NCBI GenBank assembly: GCA_021811315.1
Contig: JAJZPF010000002.1
Location: 159,958 to 223,957 of the forward strand
Source of the DNA: a bacterium
Lineage (GTDB): Bacteria > Elusimicrobiota > Elusimicrobia > Elusimicrobiales > UBA9959
DNA length: 64,000 nucleotides
Reading direction: 5' to 3'
Shown: piece by piece, positions 36,156 to 48,400 of the stretch
Layout: each line of letters starts with the position of its first letter
Position numbering within the stretch: position 1 is the first letter of the stretch
Position numbers and translations under genes: made by a program
Notes under the pieces: model-generated
Seen by the model: only the letters and a program-made list of their open reading frames with translations
Told to the model about the DNA's origin: nothing
Databases searched by the model: none

Positions 36156-38468
36156 TTAAAAACTCCGCGATTCGGCGATCTTACTGATAGCCCCTGCCCT
36201 GGACAGATCTTCCGGGATAGTCCGCACACGGACACGAGTGAGTTGGATCACCTTAACCGTGCCCCGCCAGCCCGGCTCATTCTTTTTTTTCACGATCTTG
36301 TCCCGCCCCTCATAAGGCCACACTATAAGAGTAACCTTAGTCCCGGGTTCCCCCATAAGTACGCGCGCCGCCTGCTCAGGAGTAAATTTGTCAGGCCGAA
36401 ATATCATCCCTTTCTTTCTGAAATATTCCGGCTTTTTAGGATCCACGCTGAATATCTGGTCCCCGGGCCGTATCCCGGCCTTATCGGCAGGGCCATCTTT
36501 GATTATGCTATCAACAACAAGTATCCCCTCTTTGCTGAACCAGGCGTCCAGCCCTATCCCTCCCGAGGTCCGGGTATCCCCACGTGTTGCGGACGCGACC
36601 TGTGCCGGCCAAATGGCCTTAGCGGCCAGAGCTTTCTGCTCCGCATCCGCCGCTTTTTGCGCGTCGCCGGTCTTTTCATAAAGTCCCGCGAGGAACAGCC
36701 AGGTTTCCTCCCATACCGGGTCTATTTGCACCTGTCTTTCCATCCGTTCTATAGCCTGTCTGTAATCGCCCATTTTTTCTAGGAGCTTGGCTTCCCGGTA
36801 AGCTACGGAAACATAATCCGGAGCGATAGCCCGTACTTCCTTGTAACAAGCCAGCGCTTTTTCCAGGTCCCCCGGCTCGCCGCGGTCCGCGTAGACATTG
36901 CCTAAAAAATACCGGCTCATCACGTAAGAAGGGGCCCACGGGACCTCCAGTTCGTACTCGCGTATTGCCTGCCCCCAGTAGCCCCCTTTCGCGTAGTATA
37001 TGCCGAAGTTATGCAGGATGTCGGAATGGAAAGCCTTCACGGCGCCGTAAACCGGCAAAAGAAATACGGCAAGAACCGCGGCCGCCAGAACCCGGCGCGC
37101 GCCGCCGAAAGGCAGCGGCAGGGCCAGTACCTTATCCGGCTGAGCCGACGCGCCGGTGGCGCCCGCTCCCAGCAAGCCCGCCGTAAAGAACATCAGCCAG
37201 CCTGGTGCCGCGAATCTTGAAGATACGGACAGCAGCATAAAGAGAACGCTGCCCGCCGTGGCCGCCAAAAGCCCGCCGACGTAGATACTTCCCTCGGCCG
37301 CCTCCGCGTCGAACACACGTCTTGCCCCTTTATAGAGCAGCGCGCCGAACAGCCACAGCCAGAGGAACACCGCGGGCAGGCCGCCGTCCGCCCACTGTTC
37401 CAGAAGTTCGTTCTCCGGATGATCGGTTTGGTTGTTATGCCAGCCTTCGATCAGTATAACCGCCGGCCGCCGGAAAACGGGATACCGCACCCAGAAAGTC
37501 CCCGGGCCCGATCCGAGCCATGGCTGATCGGCTATCAGCGCCGCGGTCCCCTTCCAGGTTTCCCGCAGGAACTCCGGCTCGCGGTCCTTGTGCGGGCCAG
37601 GCAGGGTGGAGAACGGAGCCAGGGACATTGCCAGGCAGGCAGCCGAAAGCAATAACCCCGCCGACCGCGCCCCGGATTTCAGCGTTCTCCACGCTACCGC
37701 GGCATATACGGCCAGCATGAACATGAATATCGCCCTCGCTATAGAGTCGCCGGTCCCGGCAAGAAGGTAAGCCGCCGCCATGGAAAGCGCCGCGGCCACC
37801 ACGCGCAGCCATAGCGGTCTTTCTTCGTCGCAGGCCAGGGAAAGGGCCAGCGGAGCGCATAGGGACGAATAGGCCGCGAACAATGTGGGATTGCCAAGTG
37901 TTGAAAATATTCTTTCCCCGAATGCTCCTTTCCAGACGAACGGATCGAAGCCGATGAACTGCATAAGTCCGTAGATCACGGCCACGGTCCACGCGCCCAG
38001 TATCATCAATACCGTCCTGCGCAGGTCGGGGCGGGAGAAAGCGATCACGGTAAGTATGAATGTCAGCAAGAACGCGGTTTGCAGCACAAAACCCGTAGTT
38101 CCGGCCGGACGGAAGTCAGAGACCAGGAAACGCGCCGCGTTCCACAGCAGCAGCAGCACCGCCGGCAGTATAATGGCCGCCGAGCGTAACGGGACCTCAA
38201 AGCGCCCTTCCCCGATACTTCCGTAGGCCCAGGCAGCGGCGCCGGCCAGCACGCCGAGCTGCAGCAGAAAGATCTTTATCGTCGCGGAGTCGTAGGTGCG
38301 CAAATAAAAGGCCAGGGGAAGCGCTACGGCCAAGAATATCAGCGACCCGCGCAGCACCGTCCGCCAGCCCGGCAGCATTACGGAACGCCAGTAATTCCAG
38401 TCAGGTATTGGTATGGTCAGGGTCAAAGCCCTCTTTTTTTCCGGCTCGGTAGCAATATCGTTTTCCAT
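36156..38468 (-). CDS. O-antigen-ligase-like membrane protein fused to TPR and PDZ domains
   Basis: A 770-aa fusion. Residues ~35-460 hold about twelve membrane helices, with the Wzy_C/O-antigen-ligase pattern WLGSGPGTFWVRYP and a large periplasmic loop ending in HNNQTDHPENELLEQWAD, where such enzymes carry an important His. Residues ~490-640 are TPR repeats (WGQAIREYELEV, DLEKALACYKEV). Residues ~660-745 form a PDZ domain. Ligases of this class join polyprenyl-linked glycans to an acceptor. A C-terminal PDZ domain on such a protein is unusual and suggests binding to a protein tail. It starts 28 bp downstream of an anti-sigma gene, with ribosome site AAGGAA. Its 3' end has been copied to 33.3-33.8 kb. 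Confidence 0.84.
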   Translation of the reverse strand: MENDIATEPEKKRALTLTIPIPDWNYWRSVMLPGWRTVLRGSLIFLAVALPLAFYLRTYDSATIKIFLLQLGVLAGAAAWAYGSIGEGRFEVPLRSAAIILPAVLLLLWNAARFLVSDFRPAGTTGFVLQTAFLLTFILTVIAFSRPDLRRTVLMILGAWTVAVIYGLMQFIGFDPFVWKGAFGERIFSTLGNPTLFAAYSSLCAPLALSLACDEERPLWLRVVAAALSMAAAYLLAGTGDSIARAIFMFMLAVYAAVAWRTLKSGARSAGLLLSAACLAMSLAPFSTLPGPHKDREPEFLRETWKGTAALIADQPWLGSGPGTFWVRYPVFRRPAVILIEGWHNNQTDHPENELLEQWADGGLPAVFLWLWLFGALLYKGARRVFDAEAAEGSIYVGGLLAATAGSVLFMLLSVSSRFAAPGWLMFFTAGLLGAGATGASAQPDKVLALPLPFGGARRVLAAAVLAVFLLPVYGAVKAFHSDILHNFGIYYAKGGYWGQAIREYELEVPWAPSYVMSRYFLGNVYADRGEPGDLEKALACYKEVRAIAPDYVSVAYREAKLLEKMGDYRQAIERMERQVQIDPVWEETWLFLAGLYEKTGDAQKAADAEQKALAAKAIWPAQVASATRGDTRTSGGIGLDAWFSKEGILVVDSIIKDGPADKAGIRPGDQIFSVDPKKPEYFRKKGMIFRPDKFTPEQAARVLMGEPGTKVTLIVWPYEGRDKIVKKKNEPGWRGTVKVIQLTRVRVRTIPEDLSRAGAISKIAESRSF

Positions 38469-38496
38469 TTTATATTCCTTTTAAAATATCGGCCGG

Positions 38497-38904
38497 TCAG
38501 CCGCGCTGTGCATAGGGAACCGTCTCGTCCGGATAGCCCTGGCTTGGGATCCCGGGGCCTATAGCGGATATAGAGCTGGAAAGGGCCAGTGCCAAAAGCC
38601 CCGCAGCCAGCGCCATGGACGGCTCCCAACTCCGGCCGGGTAAGGCGTACCCTGTGATCTCTTCCGCGGGTTCCGGCGCTTCAGGCTCGCTGGCCAGCGC
38701 ACCGCGGAGTATTTCTTTAAGGTTTGGCGGGACTTGGGGAACAGGAATGTCCCGCAGTTCCGCCAGCAGTTGCTTCCAGGCGGCTAGTTCCGCCGCGCAG
38801 GCCGGGCAGGCCGCGGCATGCTGTTCCATCCACCGTGCCTGGAATCCGGCAAGCCTGTCCTCGACATAGAGGTCGACCATATTCCTGAAGATAGCGCAGA
38901 TCAT
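38497..38904 (-). CDS. Anti-sigma factor with zinc-finger (ZAS-like) domain
   Basis: A 135-aa protein whose N-terminal part has the HxxxCxxC motif (HAAACPAC, about residues 29-36) of zinc-binding anti-sigma factors, followed by a linker and one C-terminal membrane helix (about 102-120). Such proteins hold an ECF sigma factor at the membrane until a signal releases it. Its start overlaps the stop of the sigma gene by 4 bp (ATGA), the standard arrangement of such pairs. The ligase-TPR-PDZ gene follows 28 bp downstream. Confidence 0.84.
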   Translation of the reverse strand: MICAIFRNMVDLYVEDRLAGFQARWMEQHAAACPACAAELAAWKQLLAELRDIPVPQVPPNLKEILRGALASEPEAPEPAEEITGYALPGRSWEPSMALAAGLLALALSSSISAIGPGIPSQGYPDETVPYAQRG

Positions 38905-39440
38905 ATTTTTTCTCCCTCATATCCGGCCAGGCTCGCGCGCAGCAATCTTCTGGCCCTGAAAAGGCGGCCCGCTACGCTTCCTACCGGCCAATCCAATATC
39001 TCCGCGGCCTCCTCATAGCCGCGGCGCTCCATGTCAACAAGGATAACGCAGGCGCGCATATCCTCCGGCAACCCGCGCAGAGCCGCCTGAAGGTCGGCCT
39101 GCAGTTCGTTCTTTTCCGCTATGGACTCCGGCGAGCCGGCCGGGTCCGGAAGCCGCTCCATGAGACTCGGAGTTTCGGGTTCGAAGGCTTCAAGAGGCAC
39201 TTCACGCCGCCGGGACTCGCCGCGCTTACGATTCAAATACACGCGGAATATTACCCGGCGCAGCCAGCCCCCGAAGTCCAGGTCCTTATTGTAAAGACCG
39301 GCTTTGTTGATCGCGCGCAGAAAGGCCTCCTGCACCAGGTCGGCCGCGTCGGCCTGGTTGCAGGTAAGCCTGTACGCGGCAGCGTAAGCCATTTCGGCGT
39401 GTTTCTCTATAAGTTCGTTCATTTCCTCTGTAAGCGTCAT
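38901..39440 (-). CDS. ECF-type RNA polymerase sigma factor
   Basis: A 179-aa sigma-70 family protein with region 2 (YRLTCNQADAADLVQEAFLRA, about residues 22-42; FGGWLRRVIFRVYLN) and region 4 (LPEDMRACVILVDMERRGYEEAAEIL, with a helix-turn-helix ending DWPVGSVAGRLFRARRLL). Region 3 is absent, as in ECF factors. With the anti-sigma it probably controls envelope genes, including the downstream ligase fusion and perhaps itself. No promoter could be assigned with confidence. Confidence 0.92.
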   Translation of the reverse strand: MTLTEEMNELIEKHAEMAYAAAYRLTCNQADAADLVQEAFLRAINKAGLYNKDLDFGGWLRRVIFRVYLNRKRGESRRREVPLEAFEPETPSLMERLPDPAGSPESIAEKNELQADLQAALRGLPEDMRACVILVDMERRGYEEAAEILDWPVGSVAGRLFRARRLLRASLAGYEGEKI

Positions 39441-42400
39441 GAGTAAAATACTCGGGCAGGTGAAGCCCTCATGTACTAATACACCGGCCGCATGGGAATA
39501 AATACACTTTTAGGAGGCAATTTTATCCCGTGTGGTGAGAGAGGACGTGTGGGGAGAGGGGACGCTGATTCCTAAATTCCTAATTATCAACAATCATCCA
39601 ACAACTGTTAGTTATTAGGAATTTAGGAATCAGTGTCCCCTAAATACCGCCTAACGGATAACTTCCCGGGGCTAAGCGACGTGATTAAGAAGATATCCTT
39701 ATTTTACCGGAGAGAAAACCGGCACGGTTATATACCGCTCAGTTCTATTCTTGCTTTATCATCGCGGACGCCTATTGTCCCTGGCACGGACACGACCATA
39801 TCCGCGCCAGGCTCATGGACTTCGAGGGAGGCGAAAGGATATGTTCCGTTGCTTAACTCAAAAGGCTGACCGTCCAGCAGGAACTGCGCATGTACGCCCA
39901 CATGGAATCGAAATCCCCGCCGGCCGGATATGGCAGGACGATTTTCAATACGTAGTTTCAATTGAGCGTCATTTATTTCCTTATAATGGATTGAGGGATA
40001 CAAGGTGTCGCCATTATCCAAAGGATACCAGTTGGTCATTCCTACAGGTCCGCCTCTATCGGGCACTTCCAGTTCAATGCCTCCAAGGCTATTATAATCG
40101 GCCAGGGCTTTTTCTTTCTCCGCCGTATACTCGGCAGTGGCGGCATTGCCGATCTCAAGCAATTTGACATAGTCGAATCTGGCCTTCGCCTTGTCTACTA
40201 GCCCCTGACGTTCTGCGTCACTCATTGGATACAACGCCATCAGCAAGTCAGCTGTCGGAATTCCGGACGCCACCGAAGATTTCCAACTCGCCTGCCCGTG
40301 TCTGTCCAGCAGTATGCTTTGTATCGCGCCGGTGGCATAGAACCTTGTTTTACCCAAGGAGTCTATATCCGTGCATAGTTCCATGAATTGAAGCAGGTCC
40401 TTCAATGCGCGCCCGTTATCTCCGGGCATACGGGCAAGGAAATTAATTTCCACATACTGGGCGGTGCCCTCCGACTGTTCCTCCAGATTTTCATTATTTG
40501 TGTCGGCCAGGCCTTCAGAATTGCGGTTTTTCCTTATCGCCACGAACAAGCGGGCAAAGAACGCCGATTCGTTTTGATCTTCAGCCGTAACAGCGGCCGC
40601 CAGCGCCCGCTGTTCAAGTATAGCCATCGCCAATACTTTGCCACTCGGTTCATATCGTTCCGCCGGCAAATGACCGGGGATATCTTTAAAATCCTTTTCC
40701 TGAAAAACATGAAACCGTTCGTGTACAATTAAACCCGCATCGTGTGCGATGCTTTTTGGGGAATCGGAATTGGGGCCGGGCTTGTACATATAAGCGAATG
40801 AATCCACTCCATTTATCAGGAAGTGAAATTTAAACGTAACGTCCATCTGGGTGGTGCCTTCCTTCATCGCGACAGAATACGGCGAGACCGCGATCATGCT
40901 GTAATCCTGCGGAGGGGTAGGATGCTCCAGCAGGAACGAGCGTTCCCCCTTCCGGTAAACCATGATAGGCTGCGCCAAAACCGAATATCCTGGCCAGACC
41001 GGGTTTTTCTTAATCATCTGTTCAAAAGACATCAGGAGCGAGATTCTCGGCTCAGGCAGACTGTTTACATGCTCTCCGATTTCAGGAGGCTGCCGCTGTA
41101 TGCGCGCTACGGGCTCCGGGATATTCCTGCTGTTTTTTTCAAAAACGGGAATGGAGGTGTCGAACCCGCCGTCCCCTACGGCATCCCGTAGGTCGGACGG
41201 AACAATATTATGCGGCCGCGTGTAGACGAACACGCCCGCTATCAGGGTCAAAAAGCCGGCTAATACTATTTTCGCATTCATAATGGCATCTCCACATATG
41301 TCTTTCTGATATATATATCATATGGCCCGGCAGCGACTTATTAAAGTGCCACTTGGCCCAATAAGGCCAACCCAAATAGCCCATATCTCTTTACCGTTTC
41401 TTAACCGTATGGGCACGATGCAACCTGGACTTTCTATGTATCAGTTCGCTTTTTTTGAAACATGGCGTTTATATTCTCTTGTCCTTGACCAGCCGCCAAT
41501 AATGGAAGCCCAAAGCAGTAAGTTTGCAGGCTTTGGATTCCATTGCGGCAAAATACATGTAGGGAGTATCAACGGGCACAACCAGCCCTACGCTCTGGAA
41601 CTTTTGAAGGTCTTTAAAAATACTAATGTTCTCCTTCTTTGCATAAGGTTCCTTTACCTCATGTTTTATTTCCTTCGTATTCGTGTCCTCATACGAAGGG
41701 TTCAGCTGGAAATCGTGCTGAGGTTCGGGGAAATACTCTGTTATCTTTCTTAAGGTTTCCAGCGGAACCTGCGGCTGAATGGTGCGTAGCGAAGTGAACC
41801 TGGTAACATTCGTTTTAAACACAGGGCGCTGTTCCCAGGCCCCAAGTGCCTGGTCTATGTAGGCATACACCCCGCCAGGGGAAATATGCCCGCGCAGGTC
41901 GGCAGCGCCGCCTTGCAGGGCGTCGATCAACAAATTTGTGAAGACGCCGTGTCCGTTCACTTCCACCGAAGCTTCATCGCTTTTGCTTGCTGTCAGTATA
42001 GAGGTCCCCTCTTTGAGATGGGACACGGGGAAGCTGCTGCCAAGCGAGCCCATGGCTCCCGAATGGCAGCAATCAAGAATGATTATTTTGTCCTTAACTT
42101 TGGAGTCGTTGGAGATGGTAAGGATATCATGCATCGAGATCCCTTCATCGTACTTCTGGTAGTCCGGCGTTACCAGGTAGCCCCCAAGGTCGGTTAAGGC
42201 GCCATGGCCAGAGAAGTAAAGAAGCACTATGTCGCTGTCTCCCGAAAAAAGTTCGGTTATCATTCCCTTTAAGCTTGCCCTTGTCTTTACATCTGTTTCA
42301 AGCCTTACATCAAAGTTGGGCGAGCCATCCCCATGGGTTGCAAGCGTTGTTGCTACGGCGGATGCGTCATTGATACAACCGCGCAGAGGGGCGCCCTGGT

Positions 42401-45400
42401 AATTATTAATTCCTACAGCCAGTGCTTTTCTCATTTATTTTTCCCCTCTTGCATTACCTGCTTTATTGCGGAGGCTATCGCGTCCCAGTCCCAGTTGATA
42501 GTTCTGTTTCTCGGCAGGCCGTCCGGGAGGGTGCTGTTGGTGTCCGCTCCTCCCACATATACTCCAAAAACCGGAACGGAGGCCGAGTTGGCAAATCTTA
42601 TCTCTTTGGTAACACCCGTCGCCGACGCCATGCTTTTGCCGCTAAGTACCACTACGAAGTTGCATTTGCTTATCTTCTCTTCTATGATCCCTTCCCATTG
42701 AGCCTGAGGTAAAGAGGATTTTGACGACCAATCCTCAAAACTGAACGGGGTCTTCTTGTTTTTTGACTGGCCCACGAAGAAAATCTTTTCATCTTCGTTG
42801 TTGTCAATATCAAAGCTAACGAAACCTCTGGGATCTGCCATGATCTGTCTCCTTATATTCCTGATCTGTTTGCCATCTTCTATAACTAGTATACAAACCC
42901 AACCCGACAACGTAGTGTCGGGTTCATTTCGGGCTGGATTTCACCTTGGCCGTCCAAAAAACCTCAGAAATGTAGCCGACCTTGAAGCCAATTGAGGGTT
43001 TTAATGTGCCGTTCTTTCCCCCGCCTACGTTATCCAGGTCAATATCGGTTGCCTGTAAAAAATACTATACATGATCCCGGTGTGAGTCTCCGCGCACTCG
43101 TCGGTAGTGTAAAGCATCCCGGCGGAAATTACAGGGGCCACAAAAAGCGTCGTGTCTGACTAAAAGTTCTCAGCGAAGGCGACACCTGTTAAACCTAGCA
43201 TAACTGCCGTCATCATTATTCTTTTCATAGCTTTTTTCCATTATATCTCGCCTGTCGTTTGCGAAGACTGCCGGATATCACTCACCTTCCTATGGTTATA
43301 GTTTACGGCATTCCCCGTGCGTTCTGAAGTGTCCTTGGGGCAGCATTTCTTAATTAAACAGCCTAGTGCCAGGGCCTAAATAAATTTACCGTTCCTTTAC
43401 CGGGGTCGGAATAAAGCAGTTCCCAACCTGAAGCCGCTTCAGGACCTTTAGCGCGGAAGATCTGCGGTATTTAGTGAAATTTTAAACCAAAGCGTAATCC
43501 AGGTTTAGGTGAGGGTCAAAACAGCGCCCTTTCGATCAGGCGTACGGGGCAGGAAGTCCATCGCGGCGCACTCCATCCACGTCAACGAGACCGAGATAGA
43601 TATTTTAAAGGGAACCGGCACCGCCATAGTGCACAATCCCCAATCCAACGCCAATAACGCCATCAGTATCGCCGACATCACCGCCATGGCCGCCAAAGGG
43701 ATACTGGTCGGACTCGACACCGACGCGATGACCATGAACATGATGGAAGAAGTCCGCGCGCCCTCTGGCTGCGGCATCTGAAGCGGGATCCGTCGCAGGG
43801 TTTCATGGAAGCGGCCAATGCGCTGCTTATTAACAACGCCAAAATAGCCAGCCGCTTCTTCGGGGACTCGGCGAGCTCAGGGAAGGCTTCGCCGCCGACC
43901 TCGCGATAATAGATTATCTCCCCCCCCCCCCACACCGATGGACGCCTCAAACTTCGCCGGACACCTGATCTTCGGGATCAGCCAGAGCACGGTGGACACC
44001 ACCATCGCCGCCGGCAGGGTGCTGATGGAAGGCAGGAAGCTGAAATTAAATATCCACGAGGAAGAGGTCTCCGCCAAATCGCTGGAGCTGGCGGCGAAGC
44101 TTTGGGAAAAATTCTAGGCACTAGCAGTATCGACCACATAACAGGAGAATCTGGGCGCGCAGCACCACTAGAGCATTTAGTAGCAATGCTGACACGGCTA
44201 TCCATAATCCAAGCCGGGTGTATATGTTTAATTTTTTAATTGGTGGTTCTCCTGTGCCCTTTTTTGAAGCTCGATCGCTGCGGCGAACATACCGGGGTCA
44301 TATGGAAAAAAGAAGGCACCTTTTCCCCCAGACTTACGGAAGAGAAGACCATGGCCCTGCTGTTGCCCTCAGCACCTTACGCCTCTGCGGCTCGTCGCTC
44401 TTAAGCTCCTTGCCGGCCAGCAGATTCTCTATGGTCGCCTCGGTCACGCTGGAAGGATAGCTGAAAGCCGCCACGCGGCTGTTTTTGTCTATCAGTACCG
44501 TGCGCGGTGTGCCGAAAACATTAAAACTCTTAAAGACCGCGCCGGCCTCGGCGGCCACATTGCCGCTCATTGCATGAATTTTTAGGAATTTGCGCACGGC
44601 GGCCTCGTTCTCCTTGGACACCGATAGAAAAATCACCGGTTTATCTTTGAATTTAGCGGCCAGTTCATTCAGATGTGGGATGTTCTCCACACAGGGGTCA
44701 CAGAATGTCGCCCAGAATTCCATAACCACGGCCTTTCCCTTCAATTCCTCCCATCCCTTCATGGTCGTAATGTCGCCATTAATTATCTTTTTCAGGACCA
44801 CCTGCGGAGCCAACTGGCCCTGTTTGGCCACAGCGGGCCTCTCCGCCGGCCTGCCGGCTGCGGTAAGAGCGAGAGGAAACAGCAGTAAAAATATTATTCT
44901 CATGTGAGTTCCTGAATTTCGGGGGCAGTATACAGAATCACTATTTACTAATGCGTATACTGTCGCCGGAACTCCCGCCTAAAATTATTTCGGCACTGGG
45001 CATGTTGTACGTAATGGCGCCAAAATGCTCCAGCACATCATTTCCTATAAGGCCTTTTTCGATCGGTCCGTTGTCGTCGCTGTCGGAATCCGGCACAAAA
45101 AATGAAACCCGCCCTAGTTTTAGTTCGTCAAATTCAAATTTTTCAAACATATACTCTTTGCCTGGAACTCCATTCCACTCTTTTGCGCGGGTGGGTGTGC
45201 TTTTATATATGCCCCAACCGTCCGCAAATTTCCTTGGAACCATAAAGTTATTCGCTCCGCTGTCCAAAAGAAACGTGCCTATAAGGCCGTTCCAGGATAA
45301 ATTCAGGCAAACTTTCGCTTTGCTTAGGCATGATTTATCCATCTTTAAAATAACGCGTTTATCGGCCGCTTCAAGATTTTGTTTTAAAAAAACAAGTCTT

Positions 45401-48400
45401 TTGCCCTTATAGTCTATCTCAAATACCTGCTGCTTCAGATTGCGCAAAGAAATTAATCCATCAGCTGCTACTCCATCGTATTTAAGGCTATTTCCTTTTA
45501 TATCAAGGGTTTCATTCCATGGCATTGCCTGGTTATAAAGTTCCAATTCTCCTATTGTGAGCGTGCTCACAAATATAGAAATCACTCCGGATTTGATTTC
45601 CGTGGTGCTGACGTTCAGTGAAAGATTACCGGACTCATCCATAAAATCGACGCCAGCTTTTTTTGCGAATTCCAAGTCGAGTGCTCCGATATCGGCTCCT
45701 GTATCCAGAAGGAACAATCCTTTTGTTCCATTCACGGAAGCTTCTAGATAAAAGTGCGAATGCTTTTTCATTAAGGGTATAACGGAAATGATGTTTTCTC
45801 CGGCCAATGATATTTGCGCTAACAAAAACGGAAGGATAATATAAATAATAGTCTTAAACATAAGCGTTAGCCCTCCACCTTAAAGAATTCATAATCGTTT
45901 GCATAAGCTACCAAATTCGGCGTTCCATGCCGTTTATAGAGGAGAGGGGACGATGATTCCTAAATTACTAATTATCAACAATCAACCGACAACTGTTAGT
46001 TATTAGGAATTTAGGAATCAGCGTCCCCTAAATACGATACTATCCCGCTTTCAGCGCGCTCTGAATGCCTTCCAGAAATTCTGCCACACCTTGGCGTTCT
46101 ATATCCGCCAGCGTTTTCTAGTCTGGCCGGGCTAAGCACATTGGCCTTTGTTCACTCCCCGTATCGTTCTACGGCCGCTTAATAATCGCAGTATTTATTC
46201 TTACCCTTAAGATCCAGCGCGGAGGAATTAAAGAACACACTGCCATATAGCTCTTTCGCGGACTTATCGGCTATGTAGATAAATCCACCCTCGTTGGTGA
46301 CCAATTCCGGGAGCTGAAAAGCTGGACTCTCCCGTCCCAATCTGGTAACCGCTTTCAATTACTATGGCTATATTCTATGCTATCCCTGGCGCCTCTTGAA
46401 GTGTCCTTGGGCCCGCTGTATTAAAGCAAACGGCCTAACGCCGGGCCTAGACAACTTTACCGTGCCTTTACCGTAAAAAAGCCCGCGTACCGAACGCGGG
46501 CTTTTTTAACATATAACAAGTCCTAATTTACAGGTGTCTTCCCTTCCACACAAACACTGGTGTTAGCCTTCCCGTTCGCCTTGACCACTTCATAAAGCGT
46601 CTTTGAATCCGCTTTGGACAGCCTTATGCAGCCGTGGGAGGCTGGCTTGCCCAGCAGCCATTCGGCTTCGGTACCGTGCAGCGCTATGTTGCCGTTAAAG
46701 AAGACCGAATTAGGCATAGGCGCGTTATTGTAAAGAGTCGAGTAATGCATCGCCTGTATAAAATCCGGGGCGAAGCACTTGCCGCTGCCGGGCGTGGCGA
46801 ACTTGGGCGCGAGGCCGGAGGAGATCTTGAAAACCTTGCTGAACTTGGGCGCCTCTACGCTTAGCCGCTGCGCTCCCAAGTCTATCTTAACGCGCACTAA
46901 AGCCTGCTTGGCCTTGGAGCTGTCGATGACGTAGCGGGACTCGTCGGACAGGCCGAACACAAGGCCGACTTCCTCCGGAGTATGTTCGTCTATAAATCTA
47001 TCAGGGTCGGCGGCGGCTTCCGCGCGCAGCGCTTCCAGGTCCGCTTCAGCCGCGGCTTCCGCCGAGCCGGAGATCTCGGAACCGTCTATGCGCGGCAGGC
47101 TTGCCGGCGGCAGCGAGGCCGCGCCCGAAGCGCTATTAAGGCCGGGCAGGTCAAAAGCGAAACCTGAGGACGCGAAAGAGAGCAAGGCCGCTACTAGAAT
47201 GGTATTAGGCGTTTTCATTACTATTATTCAATCAAAAATAGTACTAAAGCCGTATGAGCCGAAAGTACCTCTAAAAGACGCCTTTTGGCCTCCCAGATAT
47301 AGGTCCATCGTTATGGGGGCGTGTGTAAAACTCCGCAGGGCAGGGGTACACTCTACTTTTATTCCCCCTTGTAAGCTGCGGTCATTCTCTCCGGTGAAAC
47401 CACCTTGTAACCGTTCTCCGCCAGCCATTTAACAAGTCTCTTCGCGGCGGTGCGGCTTTGCGAGTGGATGTCGTGCATCAGCACGATACCCTTGCCGCGC
47501 TGCTTTATGAGAGAGGTAGTCTTCAGGAAAAGTTCTTCAGGGTCTTTTGTTGACCAGTCCAGAGTGTCAATGGTCCAGCCGACCGGAACCAGTCCCAGCT
47601 TAATGTCTATCGCTTTCAAGGCCTCCGGGGAAATTATGCCGTAAGGAGGCCTGAAGAAAACTGGTTTCCGCCCGACAGCGGCGGCTATGGACGCACTGAC
47701 TCCGCCAAGTTGGTCCAGGGTTTCCTCTGTGGAAAGGGCCGTAAACGGCTTGCCTGACCCAGTGGCATGGTTATAGCCGTGCACGGCGACCGAGTGCCCG
47801 TCCAACGCGGTCCGCTTTACAAGTTCTTTTCCATTCGGCCCCAGCTTAGAACCGAGCACGAAGAACACGGAAGACGCGCCCGCGTCTTTCATCGCGGAGG
47901 AGACCTCTTCCGTCAATTGACCCGGCCCGTCGTCGAAAGTTAGAATAACTTCGCCTTTTTTCAGGAAGCCGTCGTACTGCACCAGGAAAGGCACACTATT
48001 TTTGACGTAATTTATCTGGCAATACCCCAGCTTTATAGGCACACCGCGCATTTCCATGGAATGAGGCTCGTTACCCCTGGAAAAACCGAAAACAGAACTA
48101 AGCTCGGCCAGCACCCCCCGGGAGATCTCCCCGTTCTTACGCGTAAGCCCTGAATCAAGTACCTCGCGGGAAAAGCCTGTTTTCCTTTCTATAAGCATCC
48201 CCACTGCCTCCAGCCTGCCGCGCAGATATTGCCCCGAAGCCGAAACTTCCAGGAATACAGGACTATCCTGCCGGGCAGAATAGGCTACGTTGGAATAGAC
48301 TTTCAACGCCGAATAAATTTCATAATATTCCGCCTTAAGCGAGTCCAGGTCGGCCGAAGGCGCAGGAACAGAAGGGACCTCAACGACTGAAGGCTCCTTG